A DNA stretch of 64,000 nt from Gemmiger sp. An50 (GTDB taxonomy: Bacteria; Bacillota; Clostridia; Oscillospirales; Ruminococcaceae): assembly GCF_002161595.1 (NCBI RefSeq), contig NZ_NFID01000019.1:16930-80929 (forward strand), in the 5' to 3' direction. Of the stretch, positions 17,803 through 28,468 are shown piece after piece. A program made the position numbers and the translations under genes. The stretch's first letter is position 1. Every line of letters starts with the position of its first letter. Under the pieces are notes generated by a model. That model was given only the letters and a program-made list of their open reading frames with translations. It did not search any database and had not been told where the DNA came from.

Positions 17803-17833
17803 AGAAAAGAGCCACCACCCGGCGGCTCTTTTC
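17803..17833. terminator. Second hairpin terminator, serving the minus-strand NYN gene
   Basis: Arms AGAAAAGAGCC (17803-17813) and GGCTCTTTTCT (17823-17833). On the minus strand it follows the NYN gene by 64 bp. Confidence 0.7.
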
Positions 17834-17897
17834 TCATACCTGATCGAATATGCGGCGGCTCTGAAAAACAAGGTCACCGTTTGGCAGGAATCCACGC

Positions 17898-18566
17898 TCA
17901 GGGCTCCCGCAGCTTTTCCTGCCGGTCGAAGTAGATGCCGGTGACACCATTGGCCTTTTCCACGATGCTCTTTTTCTTCTTCTCGGCCATCTTTTTGAAG
18001 CGGGGTTCTTTTTCCAGTGCCTCCAAAAAGCGCTTACCCTTCTTTTTGGCGTTTTCCGGAATGGTCTCGCACACCCGGTAAACCAGCTCGGCGGCTTCGC
18101 TGTCGCCGTTCAGCAGTACCCGGATGCGCTTTTTGCGTGGATTCAGCTCCGGCTCGCGCACCGGCTCCGCCTTATGGGTTGCCAGTTCTTTAGCGTGAGC
18201 ATAGCCCTGGCCCACCGCCAGCTTCTCCACCGTCACGCCCCGCTGGGCCCAGAAGCCGGACAGCACCTCATAGTCGCTGTCATTGGAAACGATATAAATC
18301 TCGCCCTCGCCGCCGGCGGCACACAGACCCACATAGGATGCAATGGCAAAATCCATCGCATTTTTGGCACGAACCTTTTCACCGCACCAGATGATCTCAA
18401 TCTGACCGGAGGCCCGCATGCAGGTCTCCAGCATGGAAAAATTGATGCTCAGCTTTGCGTCGCCGGAAAAGGCAAACACGCACATTTTATCTTCGGGGCG
18501 CATCCTTTCCGCTACAGCAAGCCAGGCGGTACCCACGTTTTCGGTATCAACCAGATAAGTTGCCAT
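17898..18566 (-). CDS. NYN/PIN-like domain protein (predicted RNase)
   Basis: 222 residues, cytosolic. The N-terminal NYN domain (about 1-125) has the acidic signature TYLVDTENVG, a middle Asp in KNAMDFAIASYVG, and VSNDSDYEVL. Together these are a PIN/5'-nuclease-like metal site. The C-terminal 90 residues are Lys/Arg-rich and helical (KKKGKRFLEALEKEP, KKMAEKKKKS), probably RNA-binding. The ATG at 18566 follows GAGGTG by 9 nt; a GTG at 18578 would lie within the ribosome-binding site. The RNA target is unknown. Single gene with its own promoter. Confidence 0.8.
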   Translation of the reverse strand: MATYLVDTENVGTAWLAVAERMRPEDKMCVFAFSGDAKLSINFSMLETCMRASGQIEIIWCGEKVRAKNAMDFAIASYVGLCAAGGEGEIYIVSNDSDYEVLSGFWAQRGVTVEKLAVGQGYAHAKELATHKAEPVREPELNPRKKRIRVLLNGDSEAAELVYRVCETIPENAKKKGKRFLEALEKEPRFKKMAEKKKKSIVEKANGVTGIYFDRQEKLREP

Positions 18567-18589
18567 TTGTTTTTTCACCTCAATGGTAT

Positions 18590-18614
18590 AGTATACACCA
18601 TTTTCCCGCCTGCA

Positions 18615-18618
<4 letters not shown>
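18590..18618 (-). promoter_or_regulatory. Promoter of the NYN gene
   Basis: TTGATG and TATACT on the minus strand with a 17-bp spacer. The -35 lies on the final codons of glgX. Confidence 0.6.
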
Positions 18619-20723
<2,105 letters not shown>

Positions 20724-20884
20724 GGGCATTTCCCCTCTTCCCGGAAACCCGCGTTTTCTGTATTTGCCGCGGGCCCTTTTCTTTCATGATACCAAAAAAC
20801 GGACCGGAAATGGAACGGCGAAACTACCAAGAAAGCGCCCGTTTCCTTGTACGAAACAGCAAAGATTATTGGGCGTCTGGTCTG

Positions 20885-21226
20885 TCATTCCCAGGTCTGC
20901 CAAACCTCCGGGCAGCAGCCAACAGTGGCCTGCCGGCCGTTGCGCACAATGGGCTGGCGGATCAGCTGCTGATTTTCAAACAGCTTATCCGCCTGCTGTT
21001 CCGGGGCCAGAAAACGAAGCAAAGTCAGGGTATCCTTGTCCTTTGCGTTTTCATCCACCAGGTTCTGCCAGCCGCCCAGCGCACGGCACACGTTGTCAAA
21101 CTCGCCCCGGCTCATCCCCTTTTCCTTCAGATCAATCATCTGGAATTTGATCCCCCGCTCCTTAAACCATCGCTGGGCCTTTTTGGTATCGAAGCTTTTG
21201 TTCGTTCCGAAAATCTGGATGTTCAT
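20885..21226 (-). CDS. ArsC/Spx/YffB-family thioredoxin-fold protein without the N-terminal catalytic Cys
   Basis: 113 residues starting MNIQIFGTNKSFDTKKAQRW. The fold and the blocks IDLKEKGMSRGEF and RQPIVRNGRQATVG match the arsenate reductase-like (YffB/Spx) family. Where YffB has Cys in the CDT-KKA segment this protein has Ser11, so reductase activity by that Cys is unlikely. The only Cys residues are later (VCRAL and the CC near the end). The ATG at 21226 follows AGGGAGT; a GTG at 21235 is in frame but badly placed. TATAAT lies at about 21262. Role unknown. Confidence 0.78.
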   Translation of the reverse strand: MNIQIFGTNKSFDTKKAQRWFKERGIKFQMIDLKEKGMSRGEFDNVCRALGGWQNLVDENAKDKDTLTLLRFLAPEQQADKLFENQQLIRQPIVRNGRQATVGCCPEVWQTWE

Positions 21227-21361
21227 GGTTTGCACTCCCTATTTTTGTTTGTTCACAGACAATATTATACCACAGGCCGTGAAAAAGCGGCAGCAAGGTC
21301 TGCCCCTCACTGCCGTTTTATAGTATACTGGTATCGATCTTAACCGAAAGGATGACCCGTT

Positions 21362-21844
21362 ATGACCATTCGACATGCCCGCCCCACCGACCTGGACGCT
21401 CTGGACGCTCTGGAGCAGCAGTGTTTCCCGCCGGAGGAGGCGGCTACCCGCACTTCCTTTGCTCAGCGTCTGGCAGTATTTCCGGAGCATTTCTGGCTGG
21501 CGGAAGAGGATGGGCAGATCCTGGCCTGTGTGAACGGCTGCGTGAGCGATTCGCCCCTTTTGCAGGACGAAATGTTCGAGGATGCAGGCCTGCACAACGA
21601 GCAGGGTGCCTGGCAGATGCTGTTCGGAGTGGAAACACATCCCACCGCTCAGGGCAAGGGCTATGCCAGTGCACTGATGCGCCAAATGATTGCCGACGCC
21701 AAGGCGCAGGGCCGCCAGGGTGTGGTGCTCACCTGCAAGCAGGAGTTGCTGGATTTCTACCGCCGGTTCGGCTTTGAAAATGAGGGCGTTTCCGCTTCTC
21801 AGCACGGGGGCGCGGTCTGGTATGACATGCGGCTGCGCTTCTGA
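21362..21844 (+). CDS. GNAT-family N-acetyltransferase
   Basis: 160 residues, cytosolic. Starts MTIRHARPTDLDALDALEQQCFPPEEA, typical of the AANAT-like GNAT group. Acetyl-CoA loop HPTAQGKGYASALMRQMIADAKAQG and the late FYRRFGFENEG block complete the fold. It is preceded by AAAGGATGACCCGTT and followed 66 bp later by yaaA. The acceptor (an arylalkylamine, polyamine or amino group of a small molecule) is unknown. Confidence 0.88.
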   Translation: MTIRHARPTDLDALDALEQQCFPPEEAATRTSFAQRLAVFPEHFWLAEEDGQILACVNGCVSDSPLLQDEMFEDAGLHNEQGAWQMLFGVETHPTAQGKGYASALMRQMIADAKAQGRQGVVLTCKQELLDFYRRFGFENEGVSASQHGGAVWYDMRLRF

Positions 21845-21910
21845 TTTTGCCGCGGCAACATTCTGCGTCGCGCATCTCTGCTACAATAGGAACGAAAAGG
21901 AGGCCCTGCC

Positions 21911-22672
21911 ATGAAGTTCATCATCTCCCCTGCCAAGACCATGAATGTGGATACCGACTCCTTCGCGCCTCATGATCTGCCCCGCTTTCTGGAGCAGGCC
22001 GAGGAATTAAAAAACTATCTGCAAAGCCTGGACTACGCCGCCTGCAAGGCTCTTTGGAATTGCAGCGACGCACTGGCGGAGCCAAACTTTGAGCGCCTGC
22101 AAAAGATGGACCTGCGCCGGGCCCTGACCCCTGCGCTTTTTGCCTACGAGGGGATTCAGTACCAGTACATGGCGCCCGGTGTGTTCACCGAAGAGGAGCT
22201 TTCCTATGTGCAGGAGCATCTGCGGATTTTGTCCGGCCTGTACGGCTTGCTGCGCCCGCTGGATGGTGTTACCCCCTACCGTCTGGAAATGCAGGCAAAA
22301 CCGGCGGGCTTTCGCTGCAAGACCCTGTACGAATTCTGGGGCAGCCGCCTGGCGGACGCTCTGGCCGAAGAGACTGACTGCCTGGTAGACCTGGCCTCGA
22401 AGGAATACAGCAAATGCGTGATGGGCAAGCTGCCCGACTCCGTGCGCCGGGTACAGGTGACCTTCGCCCAGGAAACCGGCGGCAAACTGAAGGAAAAAGC
22501 CACCTTTGCAAAGATGGCCCGGGGGGCGATGGTACGCCATGCGGCGGAACAGAACTGCCAAACCCCGGAGGAGCTGCATTCCTTCCGCCGGTTCGGCTTT
22601 GCCTATTCCCCCGAGCATTCCTCCCCTGACCATTTAGTCTTTGTGCAGGACCCCAATTGGAAAGCCGACTGA
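21911..22672 (+). CDS. yaaA: Peroxide stress protein YaaA (DUF328/UPF0246)
   Basis: 253 residues beginning MKFIISPAKTMNVD, the family hallmark. Further blocks: FNCSD-like WNCSDALAEPNFER, ALFAYEGIQYQYM, LSGLYGLLRPLDGVTPYRLEM, FWGSRL, ASKEYSKCV, and GAMVRHAAEQ. In E. coli the homologue lowers intracellular free iron during hydrogen peroxide stress and has DNA-binding ability. Here it directly precedes a bcp-type peroxiredoxin (52 bp), which supports an oxidative stress role. Start follows AAAAGGAGGCCCTGCC. Confidence 0.93.
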   Translation: MKFIISPAKTMNVDTDSFAPHDLPRFLEQAEELKNYLQSLDYAACKALWNCSDALAEPNFERLQKMDLRRALTPALFAYEGIQYQYMAPGVFTEEELSYVQEHLRILSGLYGLLRPLDGVTPYRLEMQAKPAGFRCKTLYEFWGSRLADALAEETDCLVDLASKEYSKCVMGKLPDSVRRVQVTFAQETGGKLKEKATFAKMARGAMVRHAAEQNCQTPEELHSFRRFGFAYSPEHSSPDHLVFVQDPNWKAD

Positions 22673-22724
22673 CCAATTTTGACCATTTTAATTTCCTTAT
22701 CAAAAATAAAAGGAGCGATCATTT

Positions 22725-23189
22725 ATGCTGCAAATCGGAACCCAAGCCCCCGACTTTACCCTGACCGATAAGGATGGCAACGCCGTCAGCCTTGCGGATT
22801 TCAAGGGCAAAAAGGTGGTACTGTATTTCTATCCCCGAGACAACACTCCCGGCTGCACCCGTCAGGCCTGTGCCTTCGCGGCCCGTCATGCGGATTTTTC
22901 CGCCAAGAACACCGTGGTGATCAGCGTCAGCAAGGACAGCGTTGCTTCTCACCTGAAATTCGCACAGAAATATGACCTGCCCTTCGTGCTGCTTTCCGAC
23001 CCGGAGCTGCAGGCCATTCAGGCTTATGATGTGTGGAAAGAGAAAAAGCTCTACGGCAAGGTGAGCATGGGCGTGGTACGCACCACCTACCTGATTGACG
23101 AAGAGGGCGTAATCCGCTGGGCCAAGGAAAAGGTCAAGCCGGATGAGAACGCCGGCGAGCTGCTGGCTCTGCTGGAGCAGGAAGGCTGA
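22725..23189 (+). CDS. bcp: Thioredoxin-dependent thiol peroxidase, Bcp/PrxQ type
   Basis: 154-residue cytosolic peroxiredoxin that reduces hydrogen and organic peroxides. Peroxidatic Cys44 lies in FYPRDNTPGCTRQAC and the putative resolving Cys49 five residues later, as in PrxQ/Bcp. The start has AAAAGGAGCGATCATTT. A strong terminator follows. Likely co-expressed with yaaA. Confidence 0.95.
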   Translation: MLQIGTQAPDFTLTDKDGNAVSLADFKGKKVVLYFYPRDNTPGCTRQACAFAARHADFSAKNTVVISVSKDSVASHLKFAQKYDLPFVLLSDPELQAIQAYDVWKEKKLYGKVSMGVVRTTYLIDEEGVIRWAKEKVKPDENAGELLALLEQEG

Positions 23190-23224
23190 TTCTACCACTG
23201 AAAAATCATTCTATTGATGAAACG

Positions 23225-23266
23225 AAAAACTGCCGCATCGGTTTTGCCCGATGCGGCAGTTTTTCT
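23225..23266. terminator. Bidirectional terminator between bcp and cyuA
   Basis: A 17-bp stem (23225-23241 with 23248-23264), A-run on the left and T-run on the right, between convergent genes. Confidence 0.85.
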
Positions 23267-23310
23267 TATGAGAAGAGAGAAAGGAAAAAGAAATAAGCAA
23301 AAGAAAGGTT

Positions 23311-24597
23311 TTAGCCCCGGTCCTTTTCCATCATGATGTCCAGGATGGTCTTGTCGGTGGCGGTCATGCCGGGGTTGCTGATGCGGCCCATATTGCGGAT
23401 GGCCTTTTCGGGAGTAGTGTCGCAGATACCGTCGCTGGCGCTGACCACAACACCGCCCATAGCCAGATAAGCGCTCATGAGGGCCGCGTTGGATGCGGTG
23501 GCCAGTTTCAGCGCACAGCCGATCTTGCCGCCGTCACAAATCATGCCGGTCAGGTTGCCGCTCATGTTGATGATGGCCGCACCCATCTGAGCATCGTTGC
23601 CGCCCATCAGCCATACCATGGCAGCGGAGGCGGAAGCCGCAGCCGACACACCGCAGCCACAGGTGGCGCTGAGTTTGCCGGTAAACAGCTTGATGTAAAC
23701 GTTCAGCATATGCGAAAAGGCCAGTGCCTTTACAGTTGCTTCCTTGCTGGCATTCAGGTGCTTGGCCATCTCCATAACCGGAATGATGGCGGTGATGCCG
23801 TGGTTGCCGCTGCCGGCGCTGCTCATGACCGCGTAGGGGCAGCCGGACATACGACCCTCAGCGCTGGAGGCCACACGAACCATGGTGTTGCTGAACAGGT
23901 TATCGCCCATGGCGCCGTTCAGCTGAGCTTTCAGAGTGTCGGCGATGCCGATGCCCAGCCGGTTTTCCAGGCCGTAGTCCGCCAGAGTCTCGTTCATCTT
24001 GGCGCCGTCCATCATGAAGGCCAGCTCCTCTTCGGTGGCGCTGTCCACCAGTTCGCGGATCTGTGCAACGGTCATGGTCTTCAGCTTTTCGTGCAGCTCG
24101 TCCTCGCCGCCCAGGGTGTATTCCTTTTCAAACAGCACCTGGTTGTTGGCACTGGTGTAAACGATGTTGGAATGGGTGTTGCGGATGGTGCTGATACCGA
24201 TGCCCCGAGTGGTAATCACTTCGGCATGGGCATACAGCTGGGTCTCCTCCTCCGCGATGGTCACGCTCACCTGCTTTTCCTCCACCAGGCGGGTGGCTTC
24301 CTTGCTCACGATGGGAGTGATCTCTTCCAGCAGCTGCAGGCTCTTTTCCGGGTTGCCCAGGCAGGCGCCCAGAGCGGCGGCATATTTCAGACCCACACGG
24401 TCAAAGCCGGGAATGCCCACCGACATACCGTTTTTATATACGCCCGGGTTCACCTGCATCTTCACCGATACGATCTGCCCGCCAATGGCATGATAGGCGT
24501 CCGCTGCGGCCAGAGCCACACACACCGGTTCGGTGCAGCCCAGAGCGGGCACAACTTCCTGATGAAGAAGATCCAGCATTTCCTGTTTTGTAAGCAT
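23311..24597 (-). CDS. cyuA: L-cysteine desulfidase / L-serine dehydratase-like protein (CyuA, UPF0597)
   Basis: 428-residue cytosolic enzyme of the CyuA/YhaM family (COG3681) that breaks down L-cysteine to pyruvate, ammonia and sulfide with an iron-sulfur cluster. Seen: [50 protein letters not shown], and [14 protein letters not shown], with the Cys residues that would hold the cluster. The ATG follows AAAAAGGAGCGCGAATAAT. It is transcribed from a sigma-54 promoter and is divergent from a PrpR-type sigma-54 activator, so it is probably induced by cysteine or a related amino acid. Serine or other beta-substituted amino acids remain possible substrates. Confidence 0.9.
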   Translation of the reverse strand: MLTKQEMLDLLHQEVVPALGCTEPVCVALAAADAYHAIGGQIVSVKMQVNPGVYKNGMSVGIPGFDRVGLKYAAALGACLGNPEKSLQLLEEITPIVSKEATRLVEEKQVSVTIAEEETQLYAHAEVITTRGIGISTIRNTHSNIVYTSANNQVLFEKEYTLGGEDELHEKLKTMTVAQIRELVDSATEEELAFMMDGAKMNETLADYGLENRLGIGIADTLKAQLNGAMGDNLFSNTMVRVASSAEGRMSGCPYAVMSSAGSGNHGITAIIPVMEMAKHLNASKEATVKALAFSHMLNVYIKLFTGKLSATCGCGVSAAASASAAMVWLMGGNDAQMGAAIINMSGNLTGMICDGGKIGCALKLATASNAALMSAYLAMGGVVVSASDGICDTTPEKAIRNMGRISNPGMTATDKTILDIMMEKDRG

Positions 24598-24667
24598 ATT
24601 ATTCGCGCTCCTTTTTCCTGTTATGTCTGCCGCGGTGCTGCGGCGTTGTTTCTTCTGCTCTCATTGT

Positions 24668-24684
24668 AGCAAGAACCGTGCCAA
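24668..24684 (-). promoter_or_regulatory. Sigma-54 (-24/-12) promoter of cyuA
   Basis: Minus strand TTGGCAC-GGTTC-TTGCT, an exact match to the TTGGCAC-N5-TTGCW consensus. It lies 71-87 bp before the cyuA start. Confidence 0.88.
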
Positions 24685-24725
24685 CATCACCAATATGCAA
24701 AAAAACATTTTTACGGCGTTTTTTC

Positions 24726-24754
24726 TTGACAAGACGGTCAAAACAGGTTAAAAC
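24726..24754 (+). promoter_or_regulatory. Sigma-A promoter of the sigma-54 activator gene
   Basis: Perfect TTGACA (24726-24731), 17-bp spacer, TAAAAC as -10. The activator itself is thus made from a housekeeping promoter. Confidence 0.55.
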
Positions 24755-24764
24755 TGAAATTGTA

Positions 24765-24795
24765 ATTGGTTTATTTGGTTACTAAAATTGGTTGC
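24765..24795. promoter_or_regulatory. Candidate activator binding sites (ATTGGT repeats) near cyuA
   Basis: ATTGGT at 24765, TTGGTT at 24775 and ATTGGTTGC at 24787 form a cluster 81-127 bp upstream of the cyuA sigma-54 promoter. The reverse complement of the last nonamer, GCAACCAAT, recurs at 26947-26955 beyond the other end of the activator gene. These are candidate enhancer-like sites. Confidence 0.45.
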
Positions 24796-24808
24796 AGGTG
24801 AATTGTTT

Positions 24809-26920
24809 ATGAAAAACATTGCGGTGATTTCCTGGGACCCGCTGGCAGGGCGGTTTTACGGCAAACAGGTAAAGGACTTGTTCGGCGACCAGGTGAGCGT
24901 TCAGGTTTACAGCGTACGGGATGGGTCCGTGAATCAGCTGCCCCGGCGGCGGTACGATCTGTATATGACCTCCACCGACGCCTTTGAATCCGGCAGCGAT
25001 CTGCGGCAATATCTGCCCCTGGACGCAGAGATCACCGAGATCGAGCTTACCTTTTTGTGGGACGTGGTGCGCCGTTTGCAAAAGCTTCCCGCGGGAAGCC
25101 GGGTGCTGTTCGTAAACCTGAGCGACAAGATGAGCCGGGAAGCGGTGAGCCGTTTGAATCAGCTGGGCGTGAACCAGCTGCAGTTCGATCTGTATCATCC
25201 GGGCTGCCCCGAGCCGGATATGAATCTTTATGATTTTGTGATCACCCCCAACGAGCAGCGCTATGTTCCTGAGGGTGCAAAAGAGGTCATTGATATTGGC
25301 CAGCGCGTCTGCACCAGCGCCACCATGACGGAGGCCGCCCTGAAACTGGGCCTGGAAGATCTGCTGGAAACACCCCGCTTTCATCATTATCAGGAGATCG
25401 TGGCCACCAACACCTATAGCTTCGACCGGCTGTTCAACCGCAGCCGCCGTCTGGAAAGTCAGTTTGATATTCTGATGGACATTCTGGACGAAGGTCTGGT
25501 GGGCGTGAACGAGAAGGGCGAGGTATTTGCCTGCAACAAAAAACTGGAACAGATCACTCAGGTGAGCAACGCTCTTGCCCTGCACCGCCGGGCCAGTGAC
25601 GTTTACCCCTTTATCCCCTTCAAGCAATGCCTGAAAAGCAAGGAGGCGATTCCCGCCAAGGTGGTGCGGGCAGGCGGTACCAACCTGACTGTGACCGTCG
25701 CTCCGGTGCTGCGAGGCGGGGTGTGTCTGGGTGCATTCGCCACGGTGCAGCGTTTCAGCGACGCAGAGCAGCGCCAGAATGAACTGCGCAGCCAGTTGAG
25801 CCCCAAGGGCTACCGGGCCAAATACACCTTTGAAAATGTGATCGGACGTTCCGCTTCCATCCAGCGCACCATCGAAATTCTAAAGAAAATGGCCGCCACT
25901 CCGCTGCCTATTCTGCTGATTGGTGAGACCGGTACCGGCAAGGAGCTGTTTGCCCACGCGGTGCACAACGCATCCCCCCGGGCACAGGGCCCCTTTGTGG
26001 CCATCAACTGTGCGGCCATGCCGGAAAATCTGCTGGAAAGCGAGCTGTTCGGCTATGAGGCCGGCGCCTTTACCGGAGCCCGGCGAGGCGGCAAGCCCGG
26101 TCTGTTCGAGTTCGCGCACCAGGGCACCCTGTTTCTGGACGAGGTGGAGGGCATGAGCCCTGCACTGCAATGTAAGCTGCTCCGTGTACTGCAGGAGCAC
26201 GAAATCATGCCGGTGGGCGGCAACCGGATCATTCGCGTGGATGTGCGCATCGTGGCTGCCACCAACGAGGATCTGGAGGAGCTGGTGGAACAGGGCAGCT
26301 TCCGTCGGGACCTGTACTACCGGCTGAATACCCTGCCCGCCCTCATCCCTCCGCTGCGCCAGCGGGAGGGTGATCTTCTGTTGCTCATCGAGCATTTCCG
26401 CAAGAAAAGCGGGGTGGAGTTCACCCTCTCCCCCGAGCTGGAACAGATGCTGCTGGCCCATCAGTGGCGGGGAAACATCCGGGAGTTGCGCAACGTGGTG
26501 GAATATTTCAGCTACACCGGCAGCCAGGTCATCACTCCGGAGGACCTGCCGCCCACCTTCCATTACCTGCCCGCCGGAAGTTCCGGCGGCAGGCTTGCGC
26601 CGACGGTAAGCGTTGCGACAGCCGCCCCAGCCAACCTGCCGGACCCGACCTCTCCTCCGCCTCAGCTGAATGAAGAGCAATGGATGATTCTTCAGCTGAT
26701 CCATCAGGCCGCCCGCCAGGGACGACCCGCCGGGCGGGACAGCTTGCTCTCTGCTGCCCGTCAGATGAACCGGCCACTCTCTCAGCAGCAGGTTCGCCGT
26801 TTGATGAGTGAACTGGCTCAGGCGGGATATCTGCGCATTGAACGTGGCCGGGGCGGCAGCCATCTGACGGAAGAAGGCATCCGTTTGCTGACTGCCCGCA
26901 CATCAAACGACCAATTATGA
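24809..26920 (+). CDS. Sigma-54-dependent transcriptional activator with PrpR N-terminal domain
   Basis: 703-residue activator. PrpR_N-type sensory domain (about 1-180), PAS-like domain (about 205-320), and AAA+ sigma-54 interaction domain (about 335-570) with Walker A GETGTGKE, the GAFTGA loop (about residue 418) that contacts sigma-54, Walker B-like LFLDEVEG, and arginine finger region RRDLYYRLN. After a Pro/Ala linker the C-terminus is a winged-helix (about 625-700) instead of the usual Fis-type HTH. The ATG at 24809 follows AGGTG. It lies between two sigma-54 promoters and should activate both. Comparable in role to the cysteine-responsive CdsR of C. difficile, by inference only. Confidence 0.9.
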   Translation: MKNIAVISWDPLAGRFYGKQVKDLFGDQVSVQVYSVRDGSVNQLPRRRYDLYMTSTDAFESGSDLRQYLPLDAEITEIELTFLWDVVRRLQKLPAGSRVLFVNLSDKMSREAVSRLNQLGVNQLQFDLYHPGCPEPDMNLYDFVITPNEQRYVPEGAKEVIDIGQRVCTSATMTEAALKLGLEDLLETPRFHHYQEIVATNTYSFDRLFNRSRRLESQFDILMDILDEGLVGVNEKGEVFACNKKLEQITQVSNALALHRRASDVYPFIPFKQCLKSKEAIPAKVVRAGGTNLTVTVAPVLRGGVCLGAFATVQRFSDAEQRQNELRSQLSPKGYRAKYTFENVIGRSASIQRTIEILKKMAATPLPILLIGETGTGKELFAHAVHNASPRAQGPFVAINCAAMPENLLESELFGYEAGAFTGARRGGKPGLFEFAHQGTLFLDEVEGMSPALQCKLLRVLQEHEIMPVGGNRIIRVDVRIVAATNEDLEELVEQGSFRRDLYYRLNTLPALIPPLRQREGDLLLLIEHFRKKSGVEFTLSPELEQMLLAHQWRGNIRELRNVVEYFSYTGSQVITPEDLPPTFHYLPAGSSGGRLAPTVSVATAAPANLPDPTSPPPQLNEEQWMILQLIHQAARQGRPAGRDSLLSAARQMNRPLSQQQVRRLMSELAQAGYLRIERGRGGSHLTEEGIRLLTARTSNDQL

Positions 26921-26946
26921 CCAGTTAACCTAAATCTTCCTTAGTA

Positions 26947-26972
26947 GCAACCAATATTTTTCGTTTATTGGT
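26947..26972. promoter_or_regulatory. Candidate enhancer site for the lyase sigma-54 promoter
   Basis: Inverted repeat ACCAATA (26950-26956) and TATTGGT (26966-26972) with a 9-bp spacer, about 200 bp upstream of the second sigma-54 promoter. It contains the nonamer GCAACCAAT shared with the site at 24787. Confidence 0.5.
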
Positions 26973-27009
26973 CAACCATTTTTCACCGCATTTTGTCTTA
27001 TATATAAGG

Positions 27010-27058
27010 AACAGGCCGGTACCGCACAGAGCTTTCTGCGGTCCGGCCTGTTTTCTTT
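27010..27058 (+). terminator. Terminator of the sigma-54 activator gene
   Basis: Arms AACAGGCCGG (27010-27019) and CCGGCCTGTT (27043-27052) with an inner stem and a T-rich tail. Confidence 0.85.
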
Positions 27059-27170
27059 TTGGGCAGATGATTTTCTGACCTGCAAATTTCATCGTCAACT
27101 TGCTGCAAAGTACAAGTTCAAAACTGTGAAAACGCTGAAACGAGTGGTAACCTCGTCCGTTTCTTCGGTT

Positions 27171-27187
27171 TTGGCACGCCCCTTGCT
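27171..27187 (+). promoter_or_regulatory. Sigma-54 (-24/-12) promoter of the lyase-symporter operon
   Basis: TTGGCAC-GCCCC-TTGCT, again an exact consensus match, 59 bp before the ATG at 27246. Confidence 0.88.
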
Positions 27188-27245
27188 ATAATTTGGGCAG
27201 AGAAACGTGGCCGAGCGCCCAAACAGAAAGGCAGGAACCAATTTT

Positions 27246-28415
27246 ATGAAATACGATTTTGACACCGTTGTGGACCGCAGCAAGAACAACGCCGCCAAGT
27301 ATGACGAACGGATCAAAAAATTCGGCACCGACAAGGTGATCCCTCTGTGGATCGCGGATATGGACTTCAAGTCGCCCCAGCCGGTGATCGACGCATTGAC
27401 CGCCCGGGCTCAGGAGGGTATCTGGGGCTACACCAGCCGCCCGGCCAGCTACTTTGAGGCCATCTGCAACTGGCAGCAGCGCCGCCATGGCTGGACCATC
27501 GACCGCAGCCTGGTGAGCTGGAGCCTGGGCGTTGTGCCCGCGCTGAGCATGCTGGTAAAGTTGTTTACTCCGGAAGGCAGCAAGGTACTGATTCAGACTC
27601 CCGTTTACGGTGAGTTCTACGACGTGACCGAGGCCTGGAACCGCACCGTGGTGGAAAACCAGCTGGTGGAAAAGGACGGCAAATGGACTGTGGACTGGGA
27701 AGACTTTGAAGCCAAACTGCCCCAGGTGAGCATGTTCCTGCTGTGCAGCCCCCACAATCCTCTGGGTATCGTGTGGACCCGTGAGGAGCTGACCCGCATG
27801 ACCGACCTGTGCCGCAAATACGGCGTGCTGATGGTTTCCGACGAGATCCATTCGGACCTGGCGTTCCATGGCAAGAACCATATCCCCACCGCCAGCCTGT
27901 CCGAGCAGGTGGCCGGCGAGGTGATCAGCTGCATCTCCGGCACCAAGACCTTCAACCTGGCAGGCCTGCAGGCCTCCACCACCGTGTTCCCCAATATGCG
28001 GATGAAGGAGCTGTATGACAAGGCCTGGATGAACATGGACATCCACCGCAATAACGCCTTCAGCCTGACCGCCATGGAGGCCGCCTTCAACGAGGGCGAG
28101 GAATGGCTGGACCAGCTGCTGGAGTACATCGACGGCAACTTCAACTTTATCCGGGATTACTGCGCCGCTCACATTCCTCAGATCAAACCCAACCTGCCGG
28201 ATGCCACCTATCTGGTATGGCTGGATTGCCGGGAACTGGGCATGACCAACGAGGAGCTGCGCCGTTTCATGATCGAGAAGGCGGGGCTTGGCCTGAACGA
28301 GGGCTGGAGCTTCGGGCGCAGCCTGAACGGCTTCATGCGTCTGAACGCGGCATGCTCCCGCAAGGTTCTGGAACAGGCCATGAAGCAGCTGGAAGAGGCT
28401 GTGAAGGCATTATAA
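27246..28415 (+). CDS. PLP-dependent MalY/PatB-type aminotransferase, cystathionine/cysteine-S-conjugate beta-lyase
   Basis: 389-residue fold-type I PLP enzyme. The ATG at 27246 (MKYDFDTVVDRSKN) is preferred to an upstream ATG because AGGA is correctly spaced. Conserved: PLWIADMDFKSPQPV, WGYTSRP, LCSPHNPLGIVW (Asn contacting PLP), VSDEIHSDL, and the Schiff-base Lys in SGTKTFNLAGLQAS. The MalY/PatB group cleaves C-S bonds of cystathionine, cysteine or related amino acids. Its sigma-54 promoter and proximity to cyuA put it in the same sulfur amino-acid degradation regulon, giving pyruvate, ammonia and a thiol or sulfide. Confidence 0.9.
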   Translation: MKYDFDTVVDRSKNNAAKYDERIKKFGTDKVIPLWIADMDFKSPQPVIDALTARAQEGIWGYTSRPASYFEAICNWQQRRHGWTIDRSLVSWSLGVVPALSMLVKLFTPEGSKVLIQTPVYGEFYDVTEAWNRTVVENQLVEKDGKWTVDWEDFEAKLPQVSMFLLCSPHNPLGIVWTREELTRMTDLCRKYGVLMVSDEIHSDLAFHGKNHIPTASLSEQVAGEVISCISGTKTFNLAGLQASTTVFPNMRMKELYDKAWMNMDIHRNNAFSLTAMEAAFNEGEEWLDQLLEYIDGNFNFIRDYCAAHIPQIKPNLPDATYLVWLDCRELGMTNEELRRFMIEKAGLGLNEGWSFGRSLNGFMRLNAACSRKVLEQAMKQLEEAVKAL

Positions 28416-28468
28416 AATCGTAACAACATCCCGTGCGGACGGGACGATAAAGGAAAAGGAGAATCATC

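Noticed and set aside
17722..17934. 70-codon plus-strand frame after the GntR genes
   Set aside because: Spans two terminators and has no ribosome-binding site.
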